Shown in pieces: positions 31,660 through 39,584 of a stretch of DNA of 44,278 nucleotides (its first letter is position 1; every line of letters begins with the position of its first letter). Made by a program: the position numbers and the translations under genes. The DNA lies in assembly GCA_945892985.1 (NCBI GenBank), contig CAMDDU010000038.1, positions 1-44,278 of the forward strand, given 5' to 3'. The stretch is from CAITSH01 sp945892985. Lineage in GTDB: Bacteria; Pseudomonadota; Gammaproteobacteria; Burkholderiales; SG8-39. The notes under the pieces were generated by a model. It was not told the origin of the DNA. It saw nothing but the letters and a program-made list of their open reading frames with translations, and did not search any database.

Positions 31660-31962
31660 TTGTCAGAACAATCCAAATCCGCGGGCCCGGCTCCGGTCGA
31701 TCTCGATGAGGTGGCCAAGCTGGTCGCTTCAATGGAACAAGATCTTGCCGGCGTAAAGGCCGGATCAGGCGACCTGCAGGCCTTGCGCGACGAGGTGCGC
31801 GCACTGGGTGTGATACTGGGTGCGTCACCGGACCAGGAGGGGGTCGGCCATCGTTTGCGCACCATCCATGGCATTATCGATAATGCGGTGGATGTCGTCA
31901 TTGACGATGCCCTCAAGGCGGCCGATTACGCCGGACGCATTGGCAGGATGCTGGGCCTGTAA
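31660..31962 (+). CDS. 100-aa conserved-looking protein of unknown function
   Basis: Read from TTG 31660, which has GGGAGG about 7 nt upstream; an upstream in-frame TTG at 31612 lacks a site. The protein is acidic and helical, with an Ala/Leu coiled segment (VDLDEVAKLVASMEQDLAGV) and a conserved-looking end (RTIHGIIDNAVDVVIDDALK). It has no signal peptide or Cys. It ends 46 nt before the universal stress protein gene, so the two could be one operon. I do not recognise the family; the strong ribosome site and protein-like composition support it as real. Confidence 0.65.
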   Translation: MSEQSKSAGPAPVDLDEVAKLVASMEQDLAGVKAGSGDLQALRDEVRALGVILGASPDQEGVGHRLRTIHGIIDNAVDVVIDDALKAADYAGRIGRMLGL

Positions 31963-32008
31963 AACCGGCAAGCGATTTGCAATATTTTCTTTCAAGGAGC
32001 GCTTGATC

Positions 32009-32464
32009 ATGTTCAAAAAAATACTAGTTCCTGTGGATGGAAGTCCGACCTCGGGCAAGGGCTTGCAGCAGGCCGTCAAGTTGGCCAAGGCGCAAAACGC
32101 GACACTGATTGTGCTGCACGTTGTGGATGAGAATATCGTCACGCAAAGCGCACTGGGAGGCGGCTATTTCATCGAGGGCCTGCTCGAGGGCTTGCTCGAG
32201 AACGGTAAGAAAGTCCTCGCCAAGGCGGTGGCTGAGGCGAAAAAGCAGCAGGTCACGGTCAAGCCGGTGCTGATCGAGGACATCGGACTGCCGGTGTACG
32301 AGGTCATCGTGGCGCAGGCCAAAAAGCTCAAGGCCGACGTCATCGTGATCGGCACGCACGGCCGGCGCGGCATATCGCGCTTGTTGATGGGCAGCGACGC
32401 CGAAGGCGTGGTGCGCTTGGCGACTGTGCCGGTGCTGCTGGTGCGGGCGCCAGGCAAGCGCTGA
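32009..32464 (+). CDS. universal stress protein (UspA family, ATP-binding type)
   Basis: A 151-aa single-domain Usp protein. It begins MFKKILVPVDGSPTSGKGL and carries the full ATP-binding motif G2xG9xGS in GTHGRRGISRLLMGS (about residues 115-129), followed by VPVLLVR. Members with this motif bind ATP and support survival under stress or low oxygen. ATG 32009 has AAGGAG about 10 nt upstream. The frame open before it is a shadow of the preceding gene. A strong terminator follows, so it ends its transcription unit. Confidence 0.92.
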   Translation: MFKKILVPVDGSPTSGKGLQQAVKLAKAQNATLIVLHVVDENIVTQSALGGGYFIEGLLEGLLENGKKVLAKAVAEAKKQQVTVKPVLIEDIGLPVYEVIVAQAKKLKADVIVIGTHGRRGISRLLMGSDAEGVVRLATVPVLLVRAPGKR

Positions 32465-32502
32465 CGCGCTGCTGCAAAGGGGGCTAGCCCCTTAGATATC
32501 CC

Positions 32503-32540
32503 GACCGGCGGATGCAATCATCCGGCCGGTCAATTTTTTT
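32503..32540 (+). terminator. rho-independent terminator after the universal stress gene
   Basis: The stem GACCGGCGGATG/CATCCGGCCGGTC has one bulge and a CAAT loop, followed by AATTTTTTT. It overlaps the stop codon of the convergent minus-strand gene at 32530. Confidence 0.85.
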
Positions 32541-33120
32541 CTTCGCCGAGTTCCACGCGGAAGTCCTCCAGCCTGGCGTGGTAGTTCTCGGCCTCGCCAA
32601 ACCCGAGAAAATGCGCATATCGGGCATGCGTGCCAAGGGCCTTGCGCGCATGCTTGATCGGGCAAAAATACTGCTCGGTGCGTGCGGTGATCTCGCCGAT
32701 ATAGGCGATGAGTCCGTTGGCGTAGGCGCAGTAAGTGCAGTGAAAGCGCTCGAACCAGTTTAAGTAGCCCAGTTCCTGCCGGTCGAAAACGATGTAATCG
32801 GCACGATGCACCCTGCCTATGCCGTAGACTGGAAAACACGCCGCCTGGTAGAGCGTGACACACAGGTCGGCGAAGCTGAGCGGTAGGATAAGTCCATAGA
32901 TGAAGGGCGCGGTGAGAAGGTTCTGCGGCCGGTCGGTGAGCACCCAGCGGAAGAAATTGCGCTTCAACTTCAGGTGTGCGTCGCGCACATTGCGCTCGAA
33001 CTCGACGCGCTTGCCCTTGATCTGGAAAAACATCCGCTCTTCCTGCTCGTGCAGCGCGGTGCGCAACTCCCCCTCCAGCGCGTTCATGTCGTTCATCAGC
33101 TTGCGTATGCGCTCGTTCAT
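32530..33120 (-). CDS. membrane-associated protein with conserved cysteine motif, unknown function
   Basis: A 196-aa protein from ATG 33120, which has AAGGA 6 nt upstream. The first 60 residues form a charged helix or coiled coil (MNERIRKLMNDMNALEGELR). Residues about 65-100 are hydrophobic (APFIYGLILPLSFADLCVTL), likely one or two membrane segments. A tail follows with a striking HCTYCAYANGLIAYIGEI block and a third Cys in QYFCPIKHARKAL. The Cys-X2-Cys plus Cys/His set could bind metal or heme. No named family is recognised. It converges on the universal stress gene and diverges from the metC-like gene. Confidence 0.75.
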   Translation of the reverse strand: MNERIRKLMNDMNALEGELRTALHEQEERMFFQIKGKRVEFERNVRDAHLKLKRNFFRWVLTDRPQNLLTAPFIYGLILPLSFADLCVTLYQAACFPVYGIGRVHRADYIVFDRQELGYLNWFERFHCTYCAYANGLIAYIGEITARTEQYFCPIKHARKALGTHARYAHFLGFGEAENYHARLEDFRVELGEEKN

Positions 33121-33272
33121 GCTGTTCCTTTTTTTAACTTGTGTCCCAGCGTTGGCACCGCTGCACCCCGGCACCCCGGCACATGAGGTATCGCGCGGGT
33201 GCGGGGCGAGGCGGCTTTCTGCGAGAATACGCTTCATCGCCCCGCGGGGCATGTCGGTCACGCACATCGAAC

Positions 33273-34454
33273 ATGAGCAAATCCGGAAAAGAAGAAACCA
33301 GGCTCGTCCATGCCGGACGTCACCCTGAGGACCAGCATGGTGTCGTAAACACCCCCGTGTATCACGCCTCTACGGTACTCTCGCCAACGCTCGCCGAGTG
33401 GGAGCAAAAGCACAAGGATTACGCCGCCGACAAGCCGGGCGTGTATTACGGCCGTCATGGCACGCCGACGCTCGCCGCCTTGGAGGAGGCCGTTGCCGAA
33501 CTGGAGGGCGGCTATCGCAGCATGCTTTATCCCTCCGGGCTCGCCGCCTGCGCCTGCGCGCTGATCGCGTACGTCAAGGCCGGTGATCATGTGCTGATCA
33601 GCGACAGTGCTTATGGGCCGATGCGCCGTGTGGGCTGGCGGTTTTTGCGCCGATTCGGTGTCGAGGTTGAGTTTTACGATCCGCTGGTCGGCGCGGGCAT
33701 TGCTGCGCTGATGCGCTCGAACACGAGCGTCGTCGTCGTTGAGGCGCCCGGCTCGCTCAGTTTCGAGATGCAGGATATTCCCGCCATCGCGGCGGTGGCG
33801 CACCAGCAGGGCGCGACGGTGATCATGGACAACACCTGGGCGACGCCGCTGTATTTCAAACCCTTCGAGCACGGTGTCGATGTGTCGATTCATGCCGCGA
33901 CCAAATATATCGTCGGTCATTCCGACGCGATGCTCGGCGTGGTCACCACGACGCGCGAGACCTGGAAGGCGCTCAAGGACACGCATGTCGATCTGGGTCA
34001 GACCGCAGGACCCGGCGATGTGTTCCTCGCGCTGCGCGGACTTCGCACCATGGCGGTGCGGCTCAAGCAGCATGGCGAAACCGGCCTGGCGCTCGCCGCG
34101 TGGCTGGCCCGGCGCCCCGAGGTCGAACGCGTGTTGCATCCGGCTTTGCCCGGGGACCCCGGACACGCCATCTGGAAGCGCGACTTTAGCGGCGCATCGG
34201 GATTGTTCAGCGTGGTGCTCAAGCCGGTTTCGCACCAGGCCTTCGCCGCGTTCATGGACGGCCTGCAGCTCTATGGCATAGGCGCGTCCTGGGGCGGTTT
34301 TGAGAGCCTCGCCATGCCCTTCAGCCTGGCCGATGCGCGCAATGCGACAAAATGGGCTTACAGCGGACCGGCGTTCAGAATTCACGCCGGCCTTGAGCAT
34401 GTGGACGACCTGATCGCCGATCTTGAAGCCGGGTTCGTGCGATTGGCAAAATAA
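33273..34454 (+). CDS. metC: cystathionine beta-lyase / Cys-Met metabolism PLP enzyme
   Basis: A 393-aa PLP-dependent enzyme of the Cys/Met metabolism family, normal length, from ATG 33273. The Schiff-base Lys is K211 in SIHAATKYIVGHSD. Other marks are YYGRHGTPT, the phosphate-binding MLYPSGLAA, DNTWATPLYFKP and the late GASWGGFESLAMP, typical of MetC-type cystathionine beta-lyases. It would cleave cystathionine to homocysteine, pyruvate and ammonia in the cytoplasm. Related gamma-lyases are close in sequence, so substrate choice is not certain. It lies opposite the cysteine-motif membrane protein gene; no partner gene is evident. Confidence 0.88.
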   Translation: MSKSGKEETRLVHAGRHPEDQHGVVNTPVYHASTVLSPTLAEWEQKHKDYAADKPGVYYGRHGTPTLAALEEAVAELEGGYRSMLYPSGLAACACALIAYVKAGDHVLISDSAYGPMRRVGWRFLRRFGVEVEFYDPLVGAGIAALMRSNTSVVVVEAPGSLSFEMQDIPAIAAVAHQQGATVIMDNTWATPLYFKPFEHGVDVSIHAATKYIVGHSDAMLGVVTTTRETWKALKDTHVDLGQTAGPGDVFLALRGLRTMAVRLKQHGETGLALAAWLARRPEVERVLHPALPGDPGHAIWKRDFSGASGLFSVVLKPVSHQAFAAFMDGLQLYGIGASWGGFESLAMPFSLADARNATKWAYSGPAFRIHAGLEHVDDLIADLEAGFVRLAK

Positions 34455-34531
34455 TACTGCGATGAACACGGCCGGCAGATAATAATCAGGTCAGCGTGGC
34501 GGACAAGATCGCGGTTTTGCAGGGAGGGAAT

Positions 34532-35249
34532 ATGAAACTGTTGTCGAAAGTTTTTTCTCGGCCTTGTTGCTCGCCCACGCGGCGGGCGGTTTCGCCCAGG
34601 ATGCGGCGGCGGGTTTTTCATCGCGCCCGATTCGCATCATGGGCCAGGGGCAGGGCAGCACTGCCGATTACCTGTCGCGATTTCTTGCGCAGCGCCTGCA
34701 GGAGCGCTGGGGCCAGGCGGTGGTGGTCGACAGTCGCGCCGGGGCCGGCGGCACCATTCCAACCGATGTGGTGGCCAAGTCACGCCGGATGGGCACAACC
34801 TGGTGATGGGCCACGCCGGGTCCTTTGTCAGCGCGCTCACCCTTTACAGCAAGGACTTGCAGTACGACCCGGTCAAGGATTTCGAGCCGATCAGCAGGGT
34901 CGCCACCAGTGTTGTGGTGCTGGTGGTGCATCCGTCGGTGCCGGTGTCCAACGCGACGCGTTTTGCCGGCGCGCCCGAAATTCCAAGCGCCGTCGAGGCG
35001 GGTATCCCCGGCATGGAAGCCAAGCTATGGTTTGGCTTGTTTGCGCCGGCGAAGACGCCGCGTTCGGTGGTGATCAAGCTCAATCGCGAAATCGGTGATA
35101 TTTTGCGGCGCCCCGAAACGCGCGAGCAATTGCTGGCACAGGGCGCCGAGCCCACGCCCTCCTCGCCCGAGGAGTTGGGTGAATGGGTGTAGACCGAAAT
35201 AGACAAATGGACGCCGCTCATTCGCAAGACCGGCATCACCGCCGACTAG
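34532..35249 (+). pseudogene. decayed Bug receptor gene (frameshifts, internal deletion, amber codon)
   Basis: ATG 34532 keeps a good ribosome site (GGGAGGG), but the signal-peptide frame is lost after about nine codons. It continues in another frame (LLLAHAAGGFAQ, RPIRIMGQGQGSTADYLSRF) and shifts again near 34790 into the frame of YDPVKDFEPISRVATSVVVL. There, roughly 90 residues of the usual core are missing between VSNATRF and AGAPEIPSAVEAG. The C-terminal part ends ELGEWV, then TAG, then TEIDKWTPLIRKTGITAD and the true stop; relatives have Gln (CAG) near the TAG. Four separate lesions make function impossible. Confidence 0.9.
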
Positions 35250-35300
35250 GCACGACTGCCCGTCCGGGCGGTAAAACCTGATATCGAAAAGGAAGCATCG

Positions 35301-36284
35301 ATGCAACAACGCAGGCTGGGAAAAAATGGTCCCCTCGTTTCGGCTGTGGGCCTTGGCGCGGGCAGTACGACCACGGACTTTGGCGAGCGCGACGATGATG
35401 TGCAGATAGAGACCATTCACCGTGCCCTCGATCTGGGTGTGACGCTGTTTGACACCGCCAACCGCTACATGGGCGGCCGGCACGAGCGCATAGTCGGGCG
35501 CGCGCTCAAGGGGCGGCGCGACGAGGTGGTGATCGCGACCAAATTTGGCAACTTCGATCTGCCCGATGGTACGAAGGGCTATAACGGCCGTCCCGATTAC
35601 GTGCCGCAGGCCTGCGACGCCAGCCTCAAGCAGCTTGGCGTTGATGTGATCGACCTCTACTACCTGCATCGCATTGATCCGGACGTGCCGATCGAGGAGA
35701 CGGTGGGCGCGATGTCGCGGCTGGTTGAGGCCGGCAAGGTGCGCTGGCTGGGCCTTTCCGAGGCCGGACCGAAAACGCTCGCGCGCGCCTGCAAGATCCA
35801 TCCGATCGCGGCGCTGCAGACAGAATATTCACTTTGGGCGCGTGATGTCGAGGATGAAATCCTGCCCGCCTGCCGCGAGCTGGGTATCGGCTTTGTGCCC
35901 TATTCGCCGCTGGGGCGCGGCCTGCTTACGGGCAGGGTGCGCAGCCTCGATGACATTGCGCCGCACGACCTGCGGCGCAGGCAGCCGCGGTTTCAACCCG
36001 GCAACATGGAAAAAAACCTGGAGCTGCTCAAGCCAATCGAGGCGATTGCCGAAAAACGCGGCGTGAGCCCGGCACAGGTGTCGCTCGCCTGGCTGTTGTC
36101 GCGTGGCGACGACATGGTGCCCATTCCCGGCACCAAGCAGAAAAAATGGCTGGAACAAAACGTCGCCGCGGCCGACCTTGTTCTTGACAAGGATGAGATC
36201 GACCTGCTGTCCGAGACCTTCAAGCCCGGCGCCCGCGCCGGCGAGCGTTACAACCCCGGTTATTTTGTCACCCTGGGCGCCTGA
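35301..36284 (+). CDS. aldo/keto reductase
   Basis: A 327-aa NADPH-dependent aldo/keto reductase at normal length with all four catalytic residues: D51 and Y56 (DTANRYMGG), K81 (IATKFG) and H123 (YYLHRID). Later parts match the AKR11/13-like groups (YSPLGRGLLTG; VSLAWLLSRGDD; IPGTKQKKWLEQN). ATG 35301 has AAAAGGAAG upstream. It lies between two pseudogenes but is itself undamaged, so it is probably still used. The substrate is unknown. Confidence 0.9.
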   Translation: MQQRRLGKNGPLVSAVGLGAGSTTTDFGERDDDVQIETIHRALDLGVTLFDTANRYMGGRHERIVGRALKGRRDEVVIATKFGNFDLPDGTKGYNGRPDYVPQACDASLKQLGVDVIDLYYLHRIDPDVPIEETVGAMSRLVEAGKVRWLGLSEAGPKTLARACKIHPIAALQTEYSLWARDVEDEILPACRELGIGFVPYSPLGRGLLTGRVRSLDDIAPHDLRRRQPRFQPGNMEKNLELLKPIEAIAEKRGVSPAQVSLAWLLSRGDDMVPIPGTKQKKWLEQNVAAADLVLDKDEIDLLSETFKPGARAGERYNPGYFVTLGA

Positions 36285-36338
36285 TCCGGCCTTGTAACCA
36301 AGGGCGCGCAGCCCTCCAAAAAAATCCGGAATCGATAC

Positions 36339-36672
36339 ATGCCCGCGTCACCGCAGTCCGCAGAAAAAGACCCCCGTGTCCAATCGGCCATTTCACACTG
36401 GGCGCCGCGCTAGGTTGCCAACGGCGTGCCGCTCAGCGATTTTGAGCAGGTCACCTCTAGCTGTGCGCGCTGGGAGGACTGGTGCAGCGCCGGGCAAGCA
36501 GGACCGCCTGATTGCGTGGCAGGATGCACAGCGCCTGGTTGACGAGGCATCGGGGCCGACGGAACTGCTCATCGTCGAGGACGGCAACCACATCGCCAAC
36601 AACCGTCCTTACCGCTGGCGTTCGCGCAGCGCCGACTGGCTGGCAAAGCAGTTGGGTTTGCCGCAACAGTAG
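36339..36672 (+). pseudogene. alpha/beta-hydrolase gene with the middle deleted
   Basis: From ATG 36339 the first frame reads an N-terminus typical of a hydrolase (DPRVQSAISHWAPR, stop, VANGVPLSDFEQVTSS, RWEDWC) with an in-frame TAG after WAPR. It then jumps into another frame with the C-terminus of the same protein type (QDRLIAWQDAQRLVDEA, LLIVEDGNHIANNRPYRWRS). About 250 residues, including the nucleophile elbow, are absent. The deleted part, the stop and the frame shift make it non-functional. Confidence 0.82.
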
Positions 36673-36694
36673 AGGGCGGATTTTGAGGAGAGCA

Positions 36695-37147
36695 TTGATA
36701 TGCAAGCGTGGAATAAGTATTGCTGTTGCGGCGGCTTTGCTGGCGCTTGGGGCATCGCAGCAGGTCATGGCCCAGGCCTGGCCCTCGAAGATGATCAGGC
36801 TGGTGTCGGGTGCCTCCCCGGGCAGCGCTGCCGACCTTGTCGGCCGCGCCGTGTCTGAAAAAATGCAGGCCGAACTGGGCGTGGCGGTGATCCTCGAGAA
36901 CAAGATGGGCGCCGGCGGCGTGATCGCCACGCAGCATGTGGCCACCTTGGCACCGGACGGCTACACCGTGTTTGTCTACACCGCCGCCCATACGGTCACG
37001 CCGCTGATCTCCAAGCGGCCCTACGACCCGGTGCGCGAGCGCCTGGCCAAGCTGGGTGCCGAGCCGTTCAGCCTGAGCCCTGAGCAATTCGACAGTTACA
37101 TCAAGGAAGAACTGGCGCAAAATGCCGAGATCATCAAGGCCGAATAG
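36695..37147 (+). pseudogene. Bug receptor gene with in-frame internal deletion
   Basis: The readable frame begins at TTG 36695 (GAGGAGAG upstream). It keeps a signal peptide (ISIAVAAALLALGASQQVMA) and about 90 residues of a Bug N-lobe (IRLVSGASPGSAADLVGRAV, LENKMGAGGVIATQHVATLA, DPVRE). It then joins directly to the C-terminal 35 residues (RLAKLGAEPFSLSPEQFDSY). About 150 core residues are missing, but the frame is kept. An ATG three bases on (36700) is out of frame, which may be a further lesion at the start. Confidence 0.85.
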
Positions 37148-37158
37148 TTGTTTTTGCG

Positions 37159-37243
37159 GTCATTGCGAGGAGGCGAAGCCGACGCGGCAATCTCGTTGAT
37201 CTTGCACAGCGCTACGAGATTGCTTCGCTGCGCTCGCAATGAC
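37159..37243. repeat. CATTGCGAG-family hairpin element
   Basis: The left arm GTCATTGCGAGGAGGCGAAG (variant with GCCGACGCGG) and right arm GAGATTGCTTCGCTGCGCTC lie between a Bug pseudogene and an intact Bug gene. Confidence 0.85.
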
Positions 37244-37282
37244 GGAAGACTGTTTTTATGAATTGAAATGTCGGGAGTAATC

Positions 37283-38251
37283 ATGATTCGTATCTTTGCA
37301 GCCATTGCTGGCCTCATTCACATATTGCTTGCCGGGACCGTGTTCGCACAGGAAGCCTGGCCCGCGCGGCCGGTCAGGTTCGTCGTTCCGTCTTCGCCAG
37401 GCGGCGGCACCGACACCTACGCGCGCTTGCTGGCGCAGGCGTTGACCGACTCGCTCAAGCGTCAGTTCGTCGTCGAGAACAAGCCCGGCGCCAGCGGCAA
37501 CATCGGTGCCGATATCGTCGCCAAGTCCGCTCCCGACGGCTATACGTTTTTGCTGTCGGCCAACCCGGCGCTGACGGTCAATCCCAGTCTCTACAAGAAT
37601 CTTGCGTATAACGTCGAGCGCGACTTTGTTCCGGTGGCGCGCGGCGTGGTCGCGCCGCAGGTGATTGTCGTGGGCTCCAGCGTCCCGGCCAAAACAATGG
37701 CCGAATTTGTCGCCCTCGCCAAACGCGAACCGGGCAGGCTCGCTTACGGTTCGGCCGGTTCGGGCAGCACCACCTACCTCGGTGTGCGCCAACTGGAAGA
37801 GACTGCAGGGACAAAATTTCTGCACATTCCTTACAAGGGTATGGGTCATGCCTATCAGGACCTGCTCGGCGGACAGATTAAATTCATGTTCCCCGATGTC
37901 GCGTCGGTGCTCGGGCACATCAAGTCGGGCAAGGCCGTGCCTTTGGCGGTCACCGAACGCACCGAGCTGCTGCCCGGTGTGCCAACCCTGGCGGAGGCGG
38001 GTTTGTCCGGGGTCGACGCAACCAGTTCGTTCAGTGTTGTCGCGCCGACCGGAACGCCGGCGGCGATCGTGCAACGCCTGTCGGCCGAGATTACCAAAGC
38101 CATGAAAGCACCGGCGCTGGCGGAAAAACTCCAGGCCCAGGCGCTCAACGCCGTGTTCGACACGCCTGAGGTGTTTGCCCTCAGCCTGAAAAAAGAGCGC
38201 GATGGCTGGGCCGCCTTCATCAAACGCAACGGTATTGTTCTGGAAGAGTAA
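37283..38251 (+). CDS. Bug-family tripartite tricarboxylate transporter substrate-binding protein (intact)
   Basis: A 322-aa periplasmic receptor from ATG 37283, which has GGGAG 5 nt upstream; the in-frame ATG at 37268 is rejected. A signal peptide (IFAAIAGLIHILLAGTVFAQ) is followed by VRFVVPSSPGGGTDTYARLL, VENKPGASGNIGADIVAKSA and APDGYTF, the full Bug loop set, and it runs uninterrupted to the end (FALSLKKERDGWAAFIKRNG). The next gene, an FAD oxidoreductase, starts 4 nt after its stop, so both are co-translated. The receptor probably captures the solute that the oxidoreductase uses. No TctAB genes are present. Confidence 0.9.
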   Translation: MIRIFAAIAGLIHILLAGTVFAQEAWPARPVRFVVPSSPGGGTDTYARLLAQALTDSLKRQFVVENKPGASGNIGADIVAKSAPDGYTFLLSANPALTVNPSLYKNLAYNVERDFVPVARGVVAPQVIVVGSSVPAKTMAEFVALAKREPGRLAYGSAGSGSTTYLGVRQLEETAGTKFLHIPYKGMGHAYQDLLGGQIKFMFPDVASVLGHIKSGKAVPLAVTERTELLPGVPTLAEAGLSGVDATSSFSVVAPTGTPAAIVQRLSAEITKAMKAPALAEKLQAQALNAVFDTPEVFALSLKKERDGWAAFIKRNGIVLEE

Positions 38252-38255
38252 GGGC

Positions 38256-39524
38256 GTGAGCACGCCGGCCGGGCCACCGCGCGTTATCGTCATCGGTGCG
38301 GGCATTGTCGGCGCCTGTGTCGCAGCGTATTTGCAGCGAGACGGGCACGCCGTCACGCTGATCGACCACAACGAGCCCGGAGCGGGCGCCTCGTCCGGCA
38401 ATGGCGGCATGCTGTCGGCCTCGTCCATCATTCCGGTGGGCATGCCGGGGGTGGCGGCTAAGGTTCCCGGCTGGTTAATGAACCCCGAAGGGCCGCTCAC
38501 CATTCGCTGGCGCTACCTGCCGCACATCGCGCCCTGGCTGTGGCGGTTTTTGCGCTCGGCCACGCGGGACAAGGTGGAGGCGCAGGCAAGCGCGCTGCGC
38601 GCCTTGCTGGCCGGGTCGCTGGAAAATTACACGCCCTTGCTTCGCGATGCGGGCGCGCAGCATCTGCTGCATCAGCAGGGCACGCTCTATCTCTATGGCG
38701 GAGAGAAAAGCTGGCGCGAGGACGCGCTCAAGACTGATATTCGCCGTCGCAACGGCATCGTGATCGAGGATGTGACCGGGCCGGCCTTGCGCGATCTTGA
38801 GCCCGACCTGGGGCCGCAGTTCACCCATGCACGCCTGGTTCGCGCCAACGGCCACACCTCCGATCCGCGTGCGCTGGTGCGCGCGTTGGTCGCCGGCGTC
38901 GTTTCGCGCGGCGCCCTGGTGTTGCGCGAGCGCGTTACCGGTTTTGAGCACAACGGGGTGGCCTTGAGTGCGGTGCGCACCAGCGAGGGCTGGCATGCGG
39001 CGAGCCAGGTCGTGCTCGCCTGCGGCGCGTGGTCCAAAGTGTTGGCCGAACAGCTTGGCGACCGCCTGCCGCTGGACACCGAGCGCGGTTATCACGTTAT
39101 CGTCAAGAATCCGGAAAAAGGTCCGCGTACGCCCACGCTGTTTGTCGACGGCAATTTTGGTGCGACCCCCATGGACATGGGCCTGCGGGTCACCGGCACG
39201 GTCGAGTTGGCCGGACTGGATGCGGCGCCGAACTGGCGCCGGGCCGACCTGTTGTTGCGCGGCGCGCGCCGTCTTTATCCCGGACTGCTGCCCGAGGACG
39301 ATGTAATGCGGGTCACGCGCTGGATGGGCTTTCGCCCGAGCATGCCCGATTCACTGCCAGTTATAGGACCGGCTTCGCGCCTTACCAACGCCTATTACGC
39401 CTTCGGTCACGGCCACGTCGGTATGTGTGCCGGATCGACAACCGGAAGGCTTATTGCGGATATGGTGGCGGGGCGCACGCCGTGCGTGCCCCCGCAGCCC
39501 TTCAGCGCCGCCCGGTTCCGCTAA
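38256..39524 (+). CDS. FAD-dependent oxidoreductase, DadA/D-amino-acid dehydrogenase-like
   Basis: A 422-aa flavoprotein of the DAO family, read from GTG 38256. The FAD loop is VIVIGAGIVGACVAAYLQRD near the N-terminus (after residue 8), followed by NGGMLSASSIIP, a substrate-domain pattern of DadA-like enzymes. The C-terminal FRPSMPDSLPVIGPASRLTN and FGHGHVGMCAGSTTGRLIAD are also typical. It would oxidise an amino or secondary-amine substrate, giving a 2-oxo acid. It begins 4 nt after the Bug receptor stop, so translation is likely coupled. Confidence 0.88.
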   Translation: MSTPAGPPRVIVIGAGIVGACVAAYLQRDGHAVTLIDHNEPGAGASSGNGGMLSASSIIPVGMPGVAAKVPGWLMNPEGPLTIRWRYLPHIAPWLWRFLRSATRDKVEAQASALRALLAGSLENYTPLLRDAGAQHLLHQQGTLYLYGGEKSWREDALKTDIRRRNGIVIEDVTGPALRDLEPDLGPQFTHARLVRANGHTSDPRALVRALVAGVVSRGALVLRERVTGFEHNGVALSAVRTSEGWHAASQVVLACGAWSKVLAEQLGDRLPLDTERGYHVIVKNPEKGPRTPTLFVDGNFGATPMDMGLRVTGTVELAGLDAAPNWRRADLLLRGARRLYPGLLPEDDVMRVTRWMGFRPSMPDSLPVIGPASRLTNAYYAFGHGHVGMCAGSTTGRLIADMVAGRTPCVPPQPFSAARFR

Positions 39525-39584
39525 ACGACTGTCTTTCCGGCAGTGCAAATCGACTGGAAACCCGCACTGGGCGGGCTTCTCCAG

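Noticed and set aside
33258..34469. 403-codon minus-strand frame
   Set aside because: Antisense to the cystathionine beta-lyase-like gene with its PLP Lys motif.
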